The notes: generated by a model not told the origin, from the sequence alone. A DNA stretch of 64,000 nucleotides from an uncultured Gammaproteobacteria bacterium (GCA_913060975.1 CAJXVC010000004.1:124001-188000), one strand, 5' to 3'. Counted from the first letter of the stretch, positions 48,420 through 57,938 are shown. Program-made: numbers and translations.

Positions 48420-49613
48420 TTATTCGGCGGGTTGCAGCGGAATTTTCGGGCCCAGACGCGTGCTTTGCTGATGGCTGGGCTTATCGGGAATAAGCTGGCT
48501 GCACAGCAAGGAAGTCGCTGCGATTGCGGCGCCGGTCAGAAAAACTGCCGCAGGGCTGATCAACCAGATAAAGCCAAGCAGAGCCGGTAGGACAACCGCA
48601 GCGATGTGATTGATCGTAAAACTGATTGATGAAGTTGCGGCAATATCACCAGGGTCGGCAATTTTCTGAAAGTAGGTTTTGATGGCGATTGCCATCGCAA
48701 AAAACAAATGATCCAGCAAATAAAGCGCTATCGCGACGGCAATACTGTCTACGAATGCATAGCTGATAAAAATGATGATCAGTCCAACATATTCCAGTGT
48801 CAGTGTTCTGCGCTCGCCTATGAAGCTGATCAGAGCGCCGATTTTCGGTGCCAGCCAGTACGTCAAAGCGGCATTGACCAGCGTTAGCAGCACTACATCT
48901 TCGACAGGAAAAGCAAATTTCTCTACCAGTAAGAAGCCGGCGAAGACGGTGAATATCTGGCGCCGCGCTCCGGCCAAAAAAGTCAGCACATAGTAGAGCC
49001 AGTATTCTTTGCGCAGGAACAATTCTTTGCGCTGTATGACATGGTCTTCGAAGTGGGGGTAGGCCCGCCAGCAATATAAGCCGATGAGCACTGTGATACC
49101 CCCGGCCAGCAAATAGAGCATCAGATAGTTGGCAACGAAGAAATACAGGTAGGCATAGAGCAGGCACAGAACGACAAACTGGGTGATTGCTTTGGCGCCC
49201 AGCAGTTTGCCCAGAACAGCAGGGGCTTCGTCTTTGCTGAGCCATTGCAGGCTCAAACTGCTATGCAAGGTTTCCAGATAGTGAAAACCGATCGACATGA
49301 TGACAGTGGCGAAATAAAGCCACAAAGCTGATGGGTAGAAAGCAGTAATGGCAGTGCCAATACCCAGCGTAAGCAATGCCAGAATAGCAAAGGTTTGCTG
49401 CCTGACGAAGACCAGAATCAAGACAGCAGTGAAAGCCAGGAATCCAGGGACTTCGCGCAAACTTTGCAGAATGCCGATTTCCTCGCCAGTGAAAGCGGCT
49501 TCTTCGACGGCGAAATTATTGAGCATCACGCGCCAGGTTACGAAAGCGATCGTGTTGGCGATAATGAGGAGGAACAGCAGCGACTGACGACTGTGCTCGA
49601 GCGGCTTCAACAT
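48420..49613 (-). CDS. MFS-like polytopic membrane transporter
   Basis: 397 residues with about 11-12 hydrophobic helices over the whole length and short loops; a central hydrophilic loop follows CWRAYPHFEDHVIQRKELFL. Domain layout fits a major-facilitator protein, but I see no strong sequence signature and no substrate clue. The C-terminal tail is soluble. Divergent from the patatin gene, with 151 bases between starts. Confidence is high that this is a membrane protein and lower for the family. Confidence 0.65.
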   Translation of the reverse strand: MLKPLEHSRQSLLFLLIIANTIAFVTWRVMLNNFAVEEAAFTGEEIGILQSLREVPGFLAFTAVLILVFVRQQTFAILALLTLGIGTAITAFYPSALWLYFATVIMSIGFHYLETLHSSLSLQWLSKDEAPAVLGKLLGAKAITQFVVLCLLYAYLYFFVANYLMLYLLAGGITVLIGLYCWRAYPHFEDHVIQRKELFLRKEYWLYYVLTFLAGARRQIFTVFAGFLLVEKFAFPVEDVVLLTLVNAALTYWLAPKIGALISFIGERRTLTLEYVGLIIIFISYAFVDSIAVAIALYLLDHLFFAMAIAIKTYFQKIADPGDIAATSSISFTINHIAAVVLPALLGFIWLISPAAVFLTGAAIAATSLLCSQLIPDKPSHQQSTRLGPKIPLQPAE

Positions 49614-49764
49614 GAAATCAGACTTCCGTTTCGGCAGGAAATGAGGTCGTGCGGTTGGCGCGACTGGGCGCGGCGCTATCTCTCGATAATGTCGATAATG
49701 GTCTCGCGATAGAGGCCTCGCACCGGTGGATTGACCACTCCGTCAATTATATCATGCTTTCCCT

Positions 49765-50841
49765 ATGGCATCCCTTCAACTCCATGCAGGCCCAGCGGCA
49801 CGGCGCAGACTCCTCGAGGAGGGGTTTCATCCTGAGCTGTTCAAAGTCATGGTGGGCGCATCCGGTGGCCCTAAATGGTTTGTACTCTATGGTCTGGATC
49901 GCTATCTGTTTGGTGATTTCTTTGCCCGGAGCCCACAACAACTCATTACGTTGGGATCCAGTGCCGGAGCGTGGCGAATGTGTTGTCTGGCTACAGCTGA
50001 TCCGGTAGCTGCAATAGAACGGCTGGCAACCCTGTACAGTGAAGAACGCTATTCAGCTGATCCTGACCCCGCCGAGGTGAGCCAGCAGGCGGTGACCATG
50101 TTGCAGGGGGTGCTGGGTGGAACCGGGGCACGGGAAATTGTTTCAAACGCGCGCTTTCGCACCCATATCGTTGCCGCTCGTTGCCGCGGGCTACCAAGCG
50201 ATGCGAGTCATTTCAGGCAAGGGGCAATGTTGGCTGGTAGTGCGGTCTTGAATGCAGCCAGTCGGCGCTCTCTTGGATGGTTCTATGAACGCACGATCTT
50301 TCATAACATGGGCGACATGACGCCTTGGCGAAATCTGGATGACTTGACGACCGCGCAAGTGGAGCTGACCGAGAACAATCTTTTCAAAGCTATGATCGCC
50401 AGCGGTTCAATCCCGTTTGTACTGGAAGGGGTGGCGGACATTGCTGGCGCTGCGGCCGGATTATATTGGGACGGGGGTATTGTCGATTATCATTTTGATT
50501 GGCCTTTTCTGGATACTGATGGCCTGGTGCTTTACCCGCATTTTCATGATTTCGTGACTCCAGGGTGGTTCGACAAACACTTGCCCTGGCGCAAGGCACA
50601 GGCCCGGAACTATGGTAATGTAGTCATGCTGGCGCCAACACCCGAATTCGTGGCCAGCCTGCCCAATGGCAAGTTATCTGATCGTAGCGATTTCGTACAT
50701 TTCGACTATGAGAAACGCCGCGATATATTCCGCGAAGTGCTGGACAGAGGCCATGAACTGGCAGTCGAGCTAGCTGAATTAGTGGCAAGCGGGCCGACCA
50801 CTGAACAGATCAAACCGATAGGAAATTTGAGTAGCCGATGA
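49765..50841 (+). CDS. patatin-like phospholipase family protein
   Basis: 358 residues. The oxyanion region GASGGPKWFV, nucleophile motif GSSAG (LGSSAGAWRM) and catalytic Asp in YWDGGIVDYH form the Ser-Asp dyad of patatin-type acyl hydrolases. No signal peptide, so probably cytoplasmic or peripheral at the inner membrane. Substrate unknown, likely an acyl lipid. Its stop overlaps the start of the next gene (ATGA), the first of several tight junctions through 52004. Confidence 0.85.
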   Translation: MASLQLHAGPAARRRLLEEGFHPELFKVMVGASGGPKWFVLYGLDRYLFGDFFARSPQQLITLGSSAGAWRMCCLATADPVAAIERLATLYSEERYSADPDPAEVSQQAVTMLQGVLGGTGAREIVSNARFRTHIVAARCRGLPSDASHFRQGAMLAGSAVLNAASRRSLGWFYERTIFHNMGDMTPWRNLDDLTTAQVELTENNLFKAMIASGSIPFVLEGVADIAGAAAGLYWDGGIVDYHFDWPFLDTDGLVLYPHFHDFVTPGWFDKHLPWRKAQARNYGNVVMLAPTPEFVASLPNGKLSDRSDFVHFDYEKRRDIFREVLDRGHELAVELAELVASGPTTEQIKPIGNLSSR

Positions 50842-51338
50842 GTATTACAACTACCAGTGTGCGCCAGGCCTCTTTGCAGGATGGTATAGAGATTGCCAGA
50901 ATTTATAACTGGTACATCGAGAACAGTACTATTACCTTTGAAGAGCAGGCTGTGGCAGGCAGTGACATGGCTCAGCGCATTGTTGTCGCTGATAAGACGC
51001 GCCCGTGGCTGGTGATGGAAGACGAAGGCAAAATTGTCGGGTTTGCCTGCGCTGTACGCTGGAAATTACGCTCAGCCTATCGCTATGCCAGAGAGACCAG
51101 TGTCTATATCGACCGGGACTATATCGGTCAAGGGCGTGGCGTTGCCTTGTACGAAAGTCTGATCAATGAATTACGTCAAACTTCGATACATGTACTGATA
51201 GCGGGGATCGCGCTGCCTAACGAAAAATCTATTACCTTGCATGAAAAGCTGGGCTTCAAGAAAGTGGGCGAACTGCAGGAAGTTGGTTTTAAGTTTGAAA
51301 AATTTCTCGATGTTGGTTATTGGCAACTGAAGTTGTGA
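50838..51338 (+). CDS. GNAT acetyltransferase, phosphinothricin-acetyltransferase-like
   Basis: 166 residues. Transfers acetyl from acetyl-CoA to an amine. N-terminal VRQASLQDGIEIARIYNWYIENSTITFEEQ matches the Pat/MddA group. The acetyl-CoA loop is in YIDRDYIGQGRGVALYESLI, and HEKLGFKKVGELQEVGFKF closes the fold. Typical substrates of the group are phosphinothricin or methionine sulfone, sometimes free amino acids. ATG overlaps the patatin stop by 4 bases, so expression is coupled. Confidence 0.88.
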   Translation: MSITTTSVRQASLQDGIEIARIYNWYIENSTITFEEQAVAGSDMAQRIVVADKTRPWLVMEDEGKIVGFACAVRWKLRSAYRYARETSVYIDRDYIGQGRGVALYESLINELRQTSIHVLIAGIALPNEKSITLHEKLGFKKVGELQEVGFKFEKFLDVGYWQLKL

Positions 51339-51376
51339 CAAGCGAATATATTGCAGATAACGAACCAGGTTAAGAC

Positions 51377-51589
51377 ATGAAAGTTGTTCGCACTATTGTA
51401 TTGGCACTGTTGGCGCTGGCACTCAGTAGCTGTCTCAGTGCGGCAGCGACTACTGTTGGTGCGGCGGTCGGCGCGACCGTTGCCGTCGCCAAAGTACCCT
51501 TCAAGGTGGCTGGTACTGCTGTGGATGTCGCGGTACCTGATGGCGGCGAATGTGAAAAAGATGTGCGCGACGAGTGTGACGATGACTAG
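51377..51589 (+). CDS. small lipoprotein
   Basis: 70 residues. A signal peptide with lipobox LSSC (Cys19) is followed by an Ala/Val/Gly-rich stretch (TTVGAAVGATVAVAKVP), the phrase VPFKVAGTAVDVAVPDGG, and a strongly acidic Cys-containing tail ending DDD. Small lipoproteins with such a VPFK..G segment occur in other proteobacteria (the pattern resembles the NF038104 family), but no function is known. The next gene begins inside its last codons, so both are translated from one message. Confidence 0.7.
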   Translation: MKVVRTIVLALLALALSSCLSAAATTVGAAVGATVAVAKVPFKVAGTAVDVAVPDGGECEKDVRDECDDD

Positions 51590-52004
51590 CCCCAGACCTG
51601 ACGAATTCGATATTCCATCGCATTTTCAACATTGGCCCGGCGACAATGCCGAGGACAGTATTGGGCCATTCTTTTACTTCATGGAAGACGGTGATTCGTG
51701 CACAGCTTTTCGCGCGCAGCCGCGCAATTGCAATTCTCATGGCAGCGTTCATGGTGGCGTTTTAATGGCATTTGCAGACTATACGCTATGTATAGCTGCC
51801 AACGGCGGCGCGCATCAGAGTGTAGTGACGGTTAGTCAGAACAATGAGTTCATTGCCCCAGTTCAAGCGGGCGACCTGATATCCGGTCGAGGAGAGGTGG
51901 TCCGAAGCGGCGGTTCGATCGTTTTCGTACGTGGTGAGTTATGCGTTGGCGATGAAACCGTATTGATTTGCAGTGCTGTTATCAAACGCTTGCGCCAATC
52001 CTAG
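51582..52004 (+). CDS. PaaI-type hotdog thioesterase
   Basis: 140 residues starting MTSPRPDEFD, overlapping the lipoprotein stop by 8 bases. A single hotdog fold with the motif NSHGSVHGGVLMAFADYTL. The Gly-rich helix start and Asp fit acyl-CoA thioesterases of the PaaI/YiiD group, which hydrolyse aromatic or medium-chain acyl-CoA. The frame is open further upstream but within the lipoprotein gene. Convergent with the HAD phosphatase; their ends overlap by 4 bases. Confidence 0.85.
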   Translation: MTSPRPDEFDIPSHFQHWPGDNAEDSIGPFFYFMEDGDSCTAFRAQPRNCNSHGSVHGGVLMAFADYTLCIAANGGAHQSVVTVSQNNEFIAPVQAGDLISGRGEVVRSGGSIVFVRGELCVGDETVLICSAVIKRLRQS

Positions 52005-52636
52005 CCGGCGAGTGTGAGAAAATCCCCCGGCTTTTCCAATAAATAGTCCGGTTGCTCCGCTGCCAGTTCCTGACTGTCTCCAAAACCCCATAGTACGCCT
52101 GCGCAGCGCAAGCTGTTGGCTTTGGCTGCTTGCAAATCAATGGCGCGGTCACCGATCATGATTGCGTTGCCATCGATTTGCTCTTCATGTAACAGGGCTT
52201 GCAGCTGCGTGGCTTTGCTTGTTGCCTTTTCGGCACCGCTAAGAAAAGTAAAAAATTCGGACAGCCCAAATTCCTCAAGGACCAAGGCAGCAGCGCGTGG
52301 GTGCTTGGAAGTACAGATGCCCAATTTAACGCCGCTATCCTGAAGTTGTGTCAAAGTTGGAATAACACCATCATATAACTGGTTTTCTGCATAACCCACG
52401 GCGAAGTAACGCTCACGATAGGTGTCAACCAGGCGTTGTATCACTTCCTGATCATCGGTTTCAGCGAATTCGGCTATAGTCGCTTCCAGGGGTGGGCCAA
52501 TGCGAGTGCGTATCTCGGCTTCACTGCGCGGCAGATAATCATGACTGCTCAAAGCATAGTTCATACTGCGAAAAATCCCGACAAACGGATCTGACAGGGT
52601 GCCATCCAGATCGAAAACGAGGATGCGATCAGTCAT
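52001..52636 (-). CDS. HAD-family phosphatase, phosphoglycolate-phosphatase-like
   Basis: 211 residues. Motif I VFDLDGTLSDP (nucleophile Asp), motif II in GICTSKHPRAA, Lys in SGAEKATSKAT, and motif III/IV IMIGDRAIDLQAAKAN. A helical cap lies between motifs I and II. Similar proteins dephosphorylate phosphoglycolate or other small phosphates, or pyrophosphate (PpaX). Exact substrate unclear. It follows the amidohydrolase gene by 33 bases on the same strand and ends overlapping the thioesterase gene. Confidence 0.85.
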   Translation of the reverse strand: MTDRILVFDLDGTLSDPFVGIFRSMNYALSSHDYLPRSEAEIRTRIGPPLEATIAEFAETDDQEVIQRLVDTYRERYFAVGYAENQLYDGVIPTLTQLQDSGVKLGICTSKHPRAAALVLEEFGLSEFFTFLSGAEKATSKATQLQALLHEEQIDGNAIMIGDRAIDLQAAKANSLRCAGVLWGFGDSQELAAEQPDYLLEKPGDFLTLAG

Positions 52637-52669
52637 GGTGTGGTGATCATCTTGAAGGGAAAATAATTC

Positions 52670-53698
52670 TTAATCATGTAGGCGGTAAATTTTCTCTGCA
52701 GTGCCATAAAATAAAGCGTGTTTTTCGGCGCCATTGTAACGGCGGGCTATTTTTTTCAAACCATTCCAGAGTACCGGATAACTGATCGACAAGCGATCGA
52801 CCGGGAAATTACTTTCGAACATACAGCGTTCCGGGCCAAAACAGTCCAGTGTGTGTAGATAGTACTTTTCTTGTGCGGCAACGAATTCATCGGAAGTCGG
52901 TGGCCGCTCAGCCTTGTCCCAGCCGAAGCCATTGTCCGGCATAGCCAGACCGCCGAGCTTGGCATAGACGTTTTCACACTTGGCGATAGCGGCTATTTCC
53001 TTTTTCCATTCATTGAATATTTCATCTTTTGCACCACGGTATACCCCGACACCCAGTGGTGTGCCAAAGTGATCGAGTACCATTGTACATTCCGGTACGG
53101 CCCGTGCCAGCTCAAGAAAATCGATATTCTGATGGTGAAAGTGCCAGGTATCATAGGTTAAGCCGCGTTCCGCCAGCAAACTGAGCCCTTTGCGGAAGCC
53201 TTCATTTCCGAACAGATAGGGCTGAGCATGGCCCGGAATCTGCAGATCCTCAGGACGGCGGTCTCGGGCCGCATGATGACGTATGCCGCGTAGTCGACCG
53301 TCACATTGCCTGGCATGCAAGTCCAGTAGCTCGGTCAGTTTCGCCTCCGCGCTGCCAGCCAACGTCAGGTCGGCATGGGCCACGATGCCAGCAACTTGTG
53401 TCTTGTCCGGCTCACTCTTGCTCTTCCGGCATTGGTCGACGATAAAGGCGGTCTCGCCAGCTGGTCGCAGATGGTCTGGACCCTCGCGGAAGTAAAACGC
53501 ACCGCATTCGATAAAAACAGATTTGACAATATTGTGCCCGCTTTGGGTATCTGCCCAAAAATCCGGTAACAGGTAGTTTCTGCCGAAGCGGGATTTCCAC
53601 AAGTGATGATGGGGGTCGATGATAGGGAGGTCGGGTTCGAGTATTGCTTCCTCGACCTGATCGAGCCATGCTTGGCTACCTGGAACTGGTGTTGTCAT
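52670..53698 (-). CDS. amidohydrolase-2 family TIM-barrel hydrolase
   Basis: 342 residues. The metal-site motif near the start is IIDPHHHLW; further ligand regions are DTWHFHHQNIDFLELA, VLDHFGTP and FESNFPVD. This set is that of the amidohydrolase_2 group of lactonases and decarboxylases (for example L-fuconolactonase or 4-sulfomuconolactonase-like). Substrate cannot be set. Its upstream side faces a 374-base spacer and the sodium symporter gene, which could supply its substrate, but they are transcribed apart. Confidence 0.82.
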   Translation of the reverse strand: MTTPVPGSQAWLDQVEEAILEPDLPIIDPHHHLWKSRFGRNYLLPDFWADTQSGHNIVKSVFIECGAFYFREGPDHLRPAGETAFIVDQCRKSKSEPDKTQVAGIVAHADLTLAGSAEAKLTELLDLHARQCDGRLRGIRHHAARDRRPEDLQIPGHAQPYLFGNEGFRKGLSLLAERGLTYDTWHFHHQNIDFLELARAVPECTMVLDHFGTPLGVGVYRGAKDEIFNEWKKEIAAIAKCENVYAKLGGLAMPDNGFGWDKAERPPTSDEFVAAQEKYYLHTLDCFGPERCMFESNFPVDRLSISYPVLWNGLKKIARRYNGAEKHALFYGTAEKIYRLHD

Positions 53699-54072
53699 AG
53701 TTTTCCCCGGTGTTTAGCCGTTGCTGGATTGCGTTGCATTCTATCCAGATTCTCTGTGCAGGCTCTCTATCCACAATCGTAATCCATTCCCCAAGCAATT
53801 CTTTAATCAATCCTCCAGCCAATCACTAAACCAACCTGTTCTTCACCTGCCTATCAAGCAACCATGCGAGCTCATTTTCGCGTTCTCTTTGCGGCGTCAA
53901 TGCATGCTGTCTATGGCCTGAGCCGCCTGTTGGCTGTCTGCTGTAGATAGCCTCGGTAACGTTAGTGTAGTATCGCCAATACTATTCGCGCAGTTTTGAT
54001 GCAGGTCATGGCAAGGAGCCGTTCTGCATAGGGTGTAGTTTAACAATCAATAATAAATAAAGAGGGGCCTGC
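53699..54072. other. divergent intergenic region between amidohydrolase and symporter
   Basis: 374 bases without a recognisable gene. It must hold promoters for both sides. GAGGGG precedes the symporter ATG as its ribosome-binding site. No operator-like palindrome stood out. Confidence 0.35.
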
Positions 54073-55617
54073 ATGAGCATCACGGCGTTAGTCATTGTTG
54101 TCTACCTGGCGTTCTTCGTCGCCTTCGGTATCTATCTTAACAAAAGCAACGTAAGTGCATCAGACTGGGCCATCGGTGGCGGCGGCCTGGGAATCTTTAT
54201 GCTCGCAGCCGGTGTGGCCGGAACGCGTATCGGTGGTGCCGGTACCTATGGTGTGGCTGGCGACGTGATCTCCGAAGGCCTTGGGCATCTCTGGTACGGC
54301 GTTAACTCATTTGCAGCCTTGTTTCTCGTTGGCTTGTTCTTTGCGATCCCCTATCGGCGGCTACAATTGGTCAGCGTGGGCCAGGTGTTTGACTACCGTT
54401 TCGGCTCCGACCGCTGCAAGTGGCTGACCAGCCTCTGTGTACAAGCTGAATATCTGGTTGTGAATATCATTGAACCCTATGTGATCGGTTCTATCGTAGC
54501 CGGTGTCACAGGATTGCCATTTCCTGTTGGTGTTGCTATTGGCGGCATCCTGATTGTTACCTTCACCGTAACCGGCGGCCTGAAGGGCACCGCTATCGCC
54601 AATGTCGTCCATTGCGGCGTCATCATCTTCGGCCTGATGCTGGTGGGTGTAATAGCCATGAATAATCTCGGTGGCTGGGAGTCAGTAGCGGCCTTGTCCG
54701 ATGAGATGCTCGCAGCAGCCAACAAGGATGAAGTGCGCTGGTGGAGCTTTACTGGTATTGGCTGGGCAACCATTATCGCCTTGTTTATCTCGGCGACAAT
54801 TCATACGCCGGCCGCATCGGTCTATGCGAACTACGCTAGTTCCGCCGCACGTCAGGATTATCTGATACCAGGCTTTTTTCTGGCCGGAGTGGTGGCAGCG
54901 CTCATGCCGATAGTCGCCGGTTTTATCGGTATTCTGACTATGGCCACCTACGGAGCTGAAAGCGGCCTGACGAGTTACTTGAATATCGCGCAGCTAGCTA
55001 TCGATACGGGGCCGATTTTGGCGGGTATCGCTCTGGCAGCTGTATTGGCGGCAGTGATTTCTTCCGGTGCGCCGATTCTTCTGGCCAGTTCGACCATGTT
55101 TGTGAACGACTGGATTCCTGGTTCGAAAAATTTCGACAGTGATACCCGTTTGCGGGCTTACAAAATCGTCACCGTGCTGTACGGCACAGCGGCGGCGGTC
55201 ATTGCCTGGCTAGGTAATATATCATCTGTTCTGCAATTGCTGTTATTGGGCTTCGCCATGGTGGTGCCACCGGCAATTGCCGTGACATATGTTTTCTACT
55301 GGAAGAAAACCACAGAGCAGGCGGCGTTTTGGGGAATGGCGATAGGCTTCGCTGGTGGCCTGATAATGTGGCTGTTTAACACCTTGTTCGATGGCGTTGA
55401 GAACGCCACGGCAGGCGGCTTTGCCCAGTTCTGGTACGAGTTCATTGAAATGCTCGGTGAGTGGCGTGATCCGTCGTTCCTGACTCTGCTATTGCCATTG
55501 TTTACGATTCCAATCATCACCTTGCTGTTTCCCCATAAGGAAGAAGACGACGCTGAACAGTGTGCGGCGTTCTACAAACGCCTCGGTCGTATTCAGAAGA
55601 ATCTGGATTGGGCCTGA
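54073..55617 (+). CDS. sodium:solute symporter family protein
   Basis: 514 residues with about 13 membrane helices. Features of the SSS family include the N-terminal FVAFGIYLNKSNVSASDWAIGGGGLG, then GAGTYGVAGDVISEGLG, and the helix with VQAEYLVVNIIEPYVIGSIV. Substrates in the family include amino acids, organic acids and osmolytes; the sequence does not say which. Convergent with the TPP-enzyme gene 9 bases downstream and divergent from the amidohydrolase gene, so uptake of a compound broken down by these enzymes is possible. Confidence 0.88.
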   Translation: MSITALVIVVYLAFFVAFGIYLNKSNVSASDWAIGGGGLGIFMLAAGVAGTRIGGAGTYGVAGDVISEGLGHLWYGVNSFAALFLVGLFFAIPYRRLQLVSVGQVFDYRFGSDRCKWLTSLCVQAEYLVVNIIEPYVIGSIVAGVTGLPFPVGVAIGGILIVTFTVTGGLKGTAIANVVHCGVIIFGLMLVGVIAMNNLGGWESVAALSDEMLAAANKDEVRWWSFTGIGWATIIALFISATIHTPAASVYANYASSAARQDYLIPGFFLAGVVAALMPIVAGFIGILTMATYGAESGLTSYLNIAQLAIDTGPILAGIALAAVLAAVISSGAPILLASSTMFVNDWIPGSKNFDSDTRLRAYKIVTVLYGTAAAVIAWLGNISSVLQLLLLGFAMVVPPAIAVTYVFYWKKTTEQAAFWGMAIGFAGGLIMWLFNTLFDGVENATAGGFAQFWYEFIEMLGEWRDPSFLTLLLPLFTIPIITLLFPHKEEDDAEQCAAFYKRLGRIQKNLDWA

Positions 55618-55626
55618 TTGCAGCGC

Positions 55627-57204
55627 TTAACGCTGCAACTGGCCACTGGCCTGAATCAGGAAGGGGCCGGGAGTACGGAAGCTCTGTTTCAATAATCGAC
55701 AGAGCTCTTCGCCGGTCTCGGCCTTGGCTGCCGGTACTCCAAAGCTGTTTGCCATGCCAACCCAATCCATAATCGGATTACTGATATCGAACAGGCTCTG
55801 GGCAATAGCGCCGGGATTATCGACACCGATCTTGGCGTATTCATTGGTCAGGATGTTGTAGACATTGTTGGCAAATATCACCGTCGTCACATTCAATCCT
55901 TCTCGTGCCTGAGTCCAAAGGCTCTGAATCGTATAAGCGGCACCGCCGTCGCCTAACAGTGCTAATACGGGCCGATCCTGACAGGCTAACGCCGCGCCAG
56001 TCGCGCAAGGCCCGCCTTGCCCGATGGCTCCACCAGTTAATGATAGCCAACTATTCGTCGCGGCAGTCTGACAAAAAGGATAGGCTGAGTTCCCGCCACC
56101 TGAGTCGGTACAAACTATGACTTCTTCAGGAAGTGTTGCAGCGATGGATTGCAGGATGATCTTCGTCTTGAGTTCGCCAGCAGGTTCGCTAACCTCGATT
56201 TTTTCAAATCGACTCACTTCTTCTTTGCCCGCGCCCAGACGCTCGGCAAGACGCTGCAGAGCATCGCTGGCATCATCTTCTTTCTGGGTGAAGCGATGGA
56301 CCTGACATCCTTCGGGAACAAGTTGACTGGGCATCCCCTGATAGGCAAAGAAACTGGCCGGTATTTCAGCATTGACCAGCACCAGGTGGTCGAAGCCATC
56401 CAGTGCCTCGAGAATTTGCTCGGGGAAATAGGGGAGTCGTTTGACTGCAACGCGCCCAGGACCACCGTCCACACGACCGGGAAAAGTGGCGTTGAACAGG
56501 GTGGAGCCGGTCTTCTTGGCAATCTTACTGCCAGCTTCCATCGCCGTTTGCTCTGTGGCGTGGTGTTCCAGCAACATGGCAATCTTGCCGCCGCTAGTAA
56601 ATACTTGCGCAAGGGCCTCGACAGTCGCCTCGTCAATTTTGCTGCGCTGGGGAATTGGATTGGGCGACGCTGGGCCATTCGAATCTCCCCAGGCGGCATC
56701 GGCACCCATTATCAGTGTAGCAATCTGGCCATTTGCACCAGACGACTGCCGCAGCGTTGCGGTATACGCATCGGCGCCATCTTGCGCGAGCGATTGCGCT
56801 GTGGAACAGGATTTGGTCCAGTTGGAATAGTTTGCTGCGAGCGTATCGATGTTTGACGTCAGTGGTGCGTCATAGCCAACATGATAGTTCGGGTGATTGC
56901 CGACAATATTAATCATAGGCGAATTGGCGCGTCTGGCATTGTGCAAGTTGGCGATACCATTGGCCAGGCCGGGGCCAAGATGCAACAGAGTTGCCGCGGG
57001 TTTACCAGTCATGCGGCCGATGCCATCGGCGGCACCTGTGCAAACGCCTTCGAACAATGCCAGCACGGACTTGATGCGAGGGACGCGGTCCAGCGCCTGT
57101 ACCAAATGCATTTCAGAAGTGCCGGGGTTTGCTATGCAATATTCGACACCACAATCGGCTAGGGTTTCAATCAGCGCCGTTGCGCCATTCTTGCTTTCGG
57201 TCAA
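55627..57204 (-). CDS. thiamine-diphosphate enzyme, acetolactate-synthase-like (IlvB/MdlC type)
   Basis: 525 residues from TTG 57204 (TESKNGATALIETLADCG), chosen because AGGAGA lies 8 bases upstream. The frame is open to 57333, but the extra residues look non-coding. The cofactor-activating Glu is in NPGTSEMHLV. The TPP motif is GDGGAAYTIQSLWTQARE ending ANNVYN. Central FAD/dehydrogenase-like domain at about 185-330. Single-chain relatives include acetolactate synthase-like and benzoylformate-decarboxylase-like enzymes; there is no small ilvN gene alongside, arguing against valine/isoleucine synthesis. Confidence 0.85.
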   Translation of the reverse strand: MTESKNGATALIETLADCGVEYCIANPGTSEMHLVQALDRVPRIKSVLALFEGVCTGAADGIGRMTGKPAATLLHLGPGLANGIANLHNARRANSPMINIVGNHPNYHVGYDAPLTSNIDTLAANYSNWTKSCSTAQSLAQDGADAYTATLRQSSGANGQIATLIMGADAAWGDSNGPASPNPIPQRSKIDEATVEALAQVFTSGGKIAMLLEHHATEQTAMEAGSKIAKKTGSTLFNATFPGRVDGGPGRVAVKRLPYFPEQILEALDGFDHLVLVNAEIPASFFAYQGMPSQLVPEGCQVHRFTQKEDDASDALQRLAERLGAGKEEVSRFEKIEVSEPAGELKTKIILQSIAATLPEEVIVCTDSGGGNSAYPFCQTAATNSWLSLTGGAIGQGGPCATGAALACQDRPVLALLGDGGAAYTIQSLWTQAREGLNVTTVIFANNVYNILTNEYAKIGVDNPGAIAQSLFDISNPIMDWVGMANSFGVPAAKAETGEELCRLLKQSFRTPGPFLIQASGQLQR

Positions 57205-57363
57205 CTCGATCTCTCCTGATATTGTGATTTTCTTGCATTGCATATTGCGAGCAATCGGGAGATAAACTGCAGCCGTCCTTGCTGTGCCTGTGCACAAGCA
57301 ATCCTGTTTGCTGCCAACCCCCTTTGAGCGCAATAATCATAGCATCTATGGAATTAAACACTA

Positions 57364-57753
57364 ATGGCAGTGAGTCAGCAGGACAGTGAGTTTGTCGCTT
57401 ATGTAGTGGATCTGCTGCAAAGCGTAGGGCCTGTCTCCTCCAGGCGGATGTTCGGCGGACATGGCATTTTTCTGGAAGGATTGATGTTCGGCCTGATTGC
57501 CGGCCAAGAGCTCTATCTGAAAGTGGATGGCCAATCCCGAGAGGAATTTACAGCATTGGGGCTGCAGCCCTTTACCTACTTGCGGCAAGGCAAGACAATG
57601 CAGCTGAATTACTATCAAGCGCCAGAAGAAGCTTTGGAGCTGCCCGCCACCATGGCTGAGTGGGGCAACAAGGCTTATGCCACCGCCGTGCGTGCGGCAG
57701 CGGCGAAGCGGCAAAAAGCACACGCTCAGGGCAAGCCCGAACCAAAGGCCTGA
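57364..57753 (+). CDS. TfoX N-terminal-domain protein
   Basis: 129 residues, the TfoX_N fold alone: FVAYVVDLLQSVGPVSSRRMFGGHGIFLEGLMFGLIAG, ELYLKVD and the basic C-terminal AAKRQKAHAQGKPEPKA. Full TfoX/Sxy activates competence genes with CRP in Haemophilus and Vibrio; proteins with only this domain are widespread and uncharacterised. The start is divergent from the TPP-enzyme gene with 159 bases between starts. Confidence 0.88.
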   Translation: MAVSQQDSEFVAYVVDLLQSVGPVSSRRMFGGHGIFLEGLMFGLIAGQELYLKVDGQSREEFTALGLQPFTYLRQGKTMQLNYYQAPEEALELPATMAEWGNKAYATAVRAAAAKRQKAHAQGKPEPKA

Positions 57754-57876
57754 GCCAAATACTAGAGTACGCCAGGCCGCGCGTCAGGCTGTTGTCTGGT
57801 CGTCAGCCACTGCTGCTGCTATTCAGATTCCATTCAGGGATAGGGTCGTAATCTGACAATGTAGCGGAGGCTCCTT

Positions 57877-57920
57877 CAGGCGAAATTCCCACGCCTTACC
57901 CACACGTACTGTTTCGCCTG
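57877..57920 (+). ncRNA. candidate structured RNA or leader, stem part
   Basis: CAGGCGAAA (57877-57885) pairs perfectly with TTTCGCCTG (57912-57920) round a 26-base loop. With the terminator hairpin 18 bases further on, this looks like the 3' part of a small RNA, or a leader ending in an attenuator. I do not recognise it as 6S, tmRNA, SRP or RNase P RNA. Confidence 0.35.
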
Positions 57921-57938
57921 CTGTTGAGCAATTCCGTG

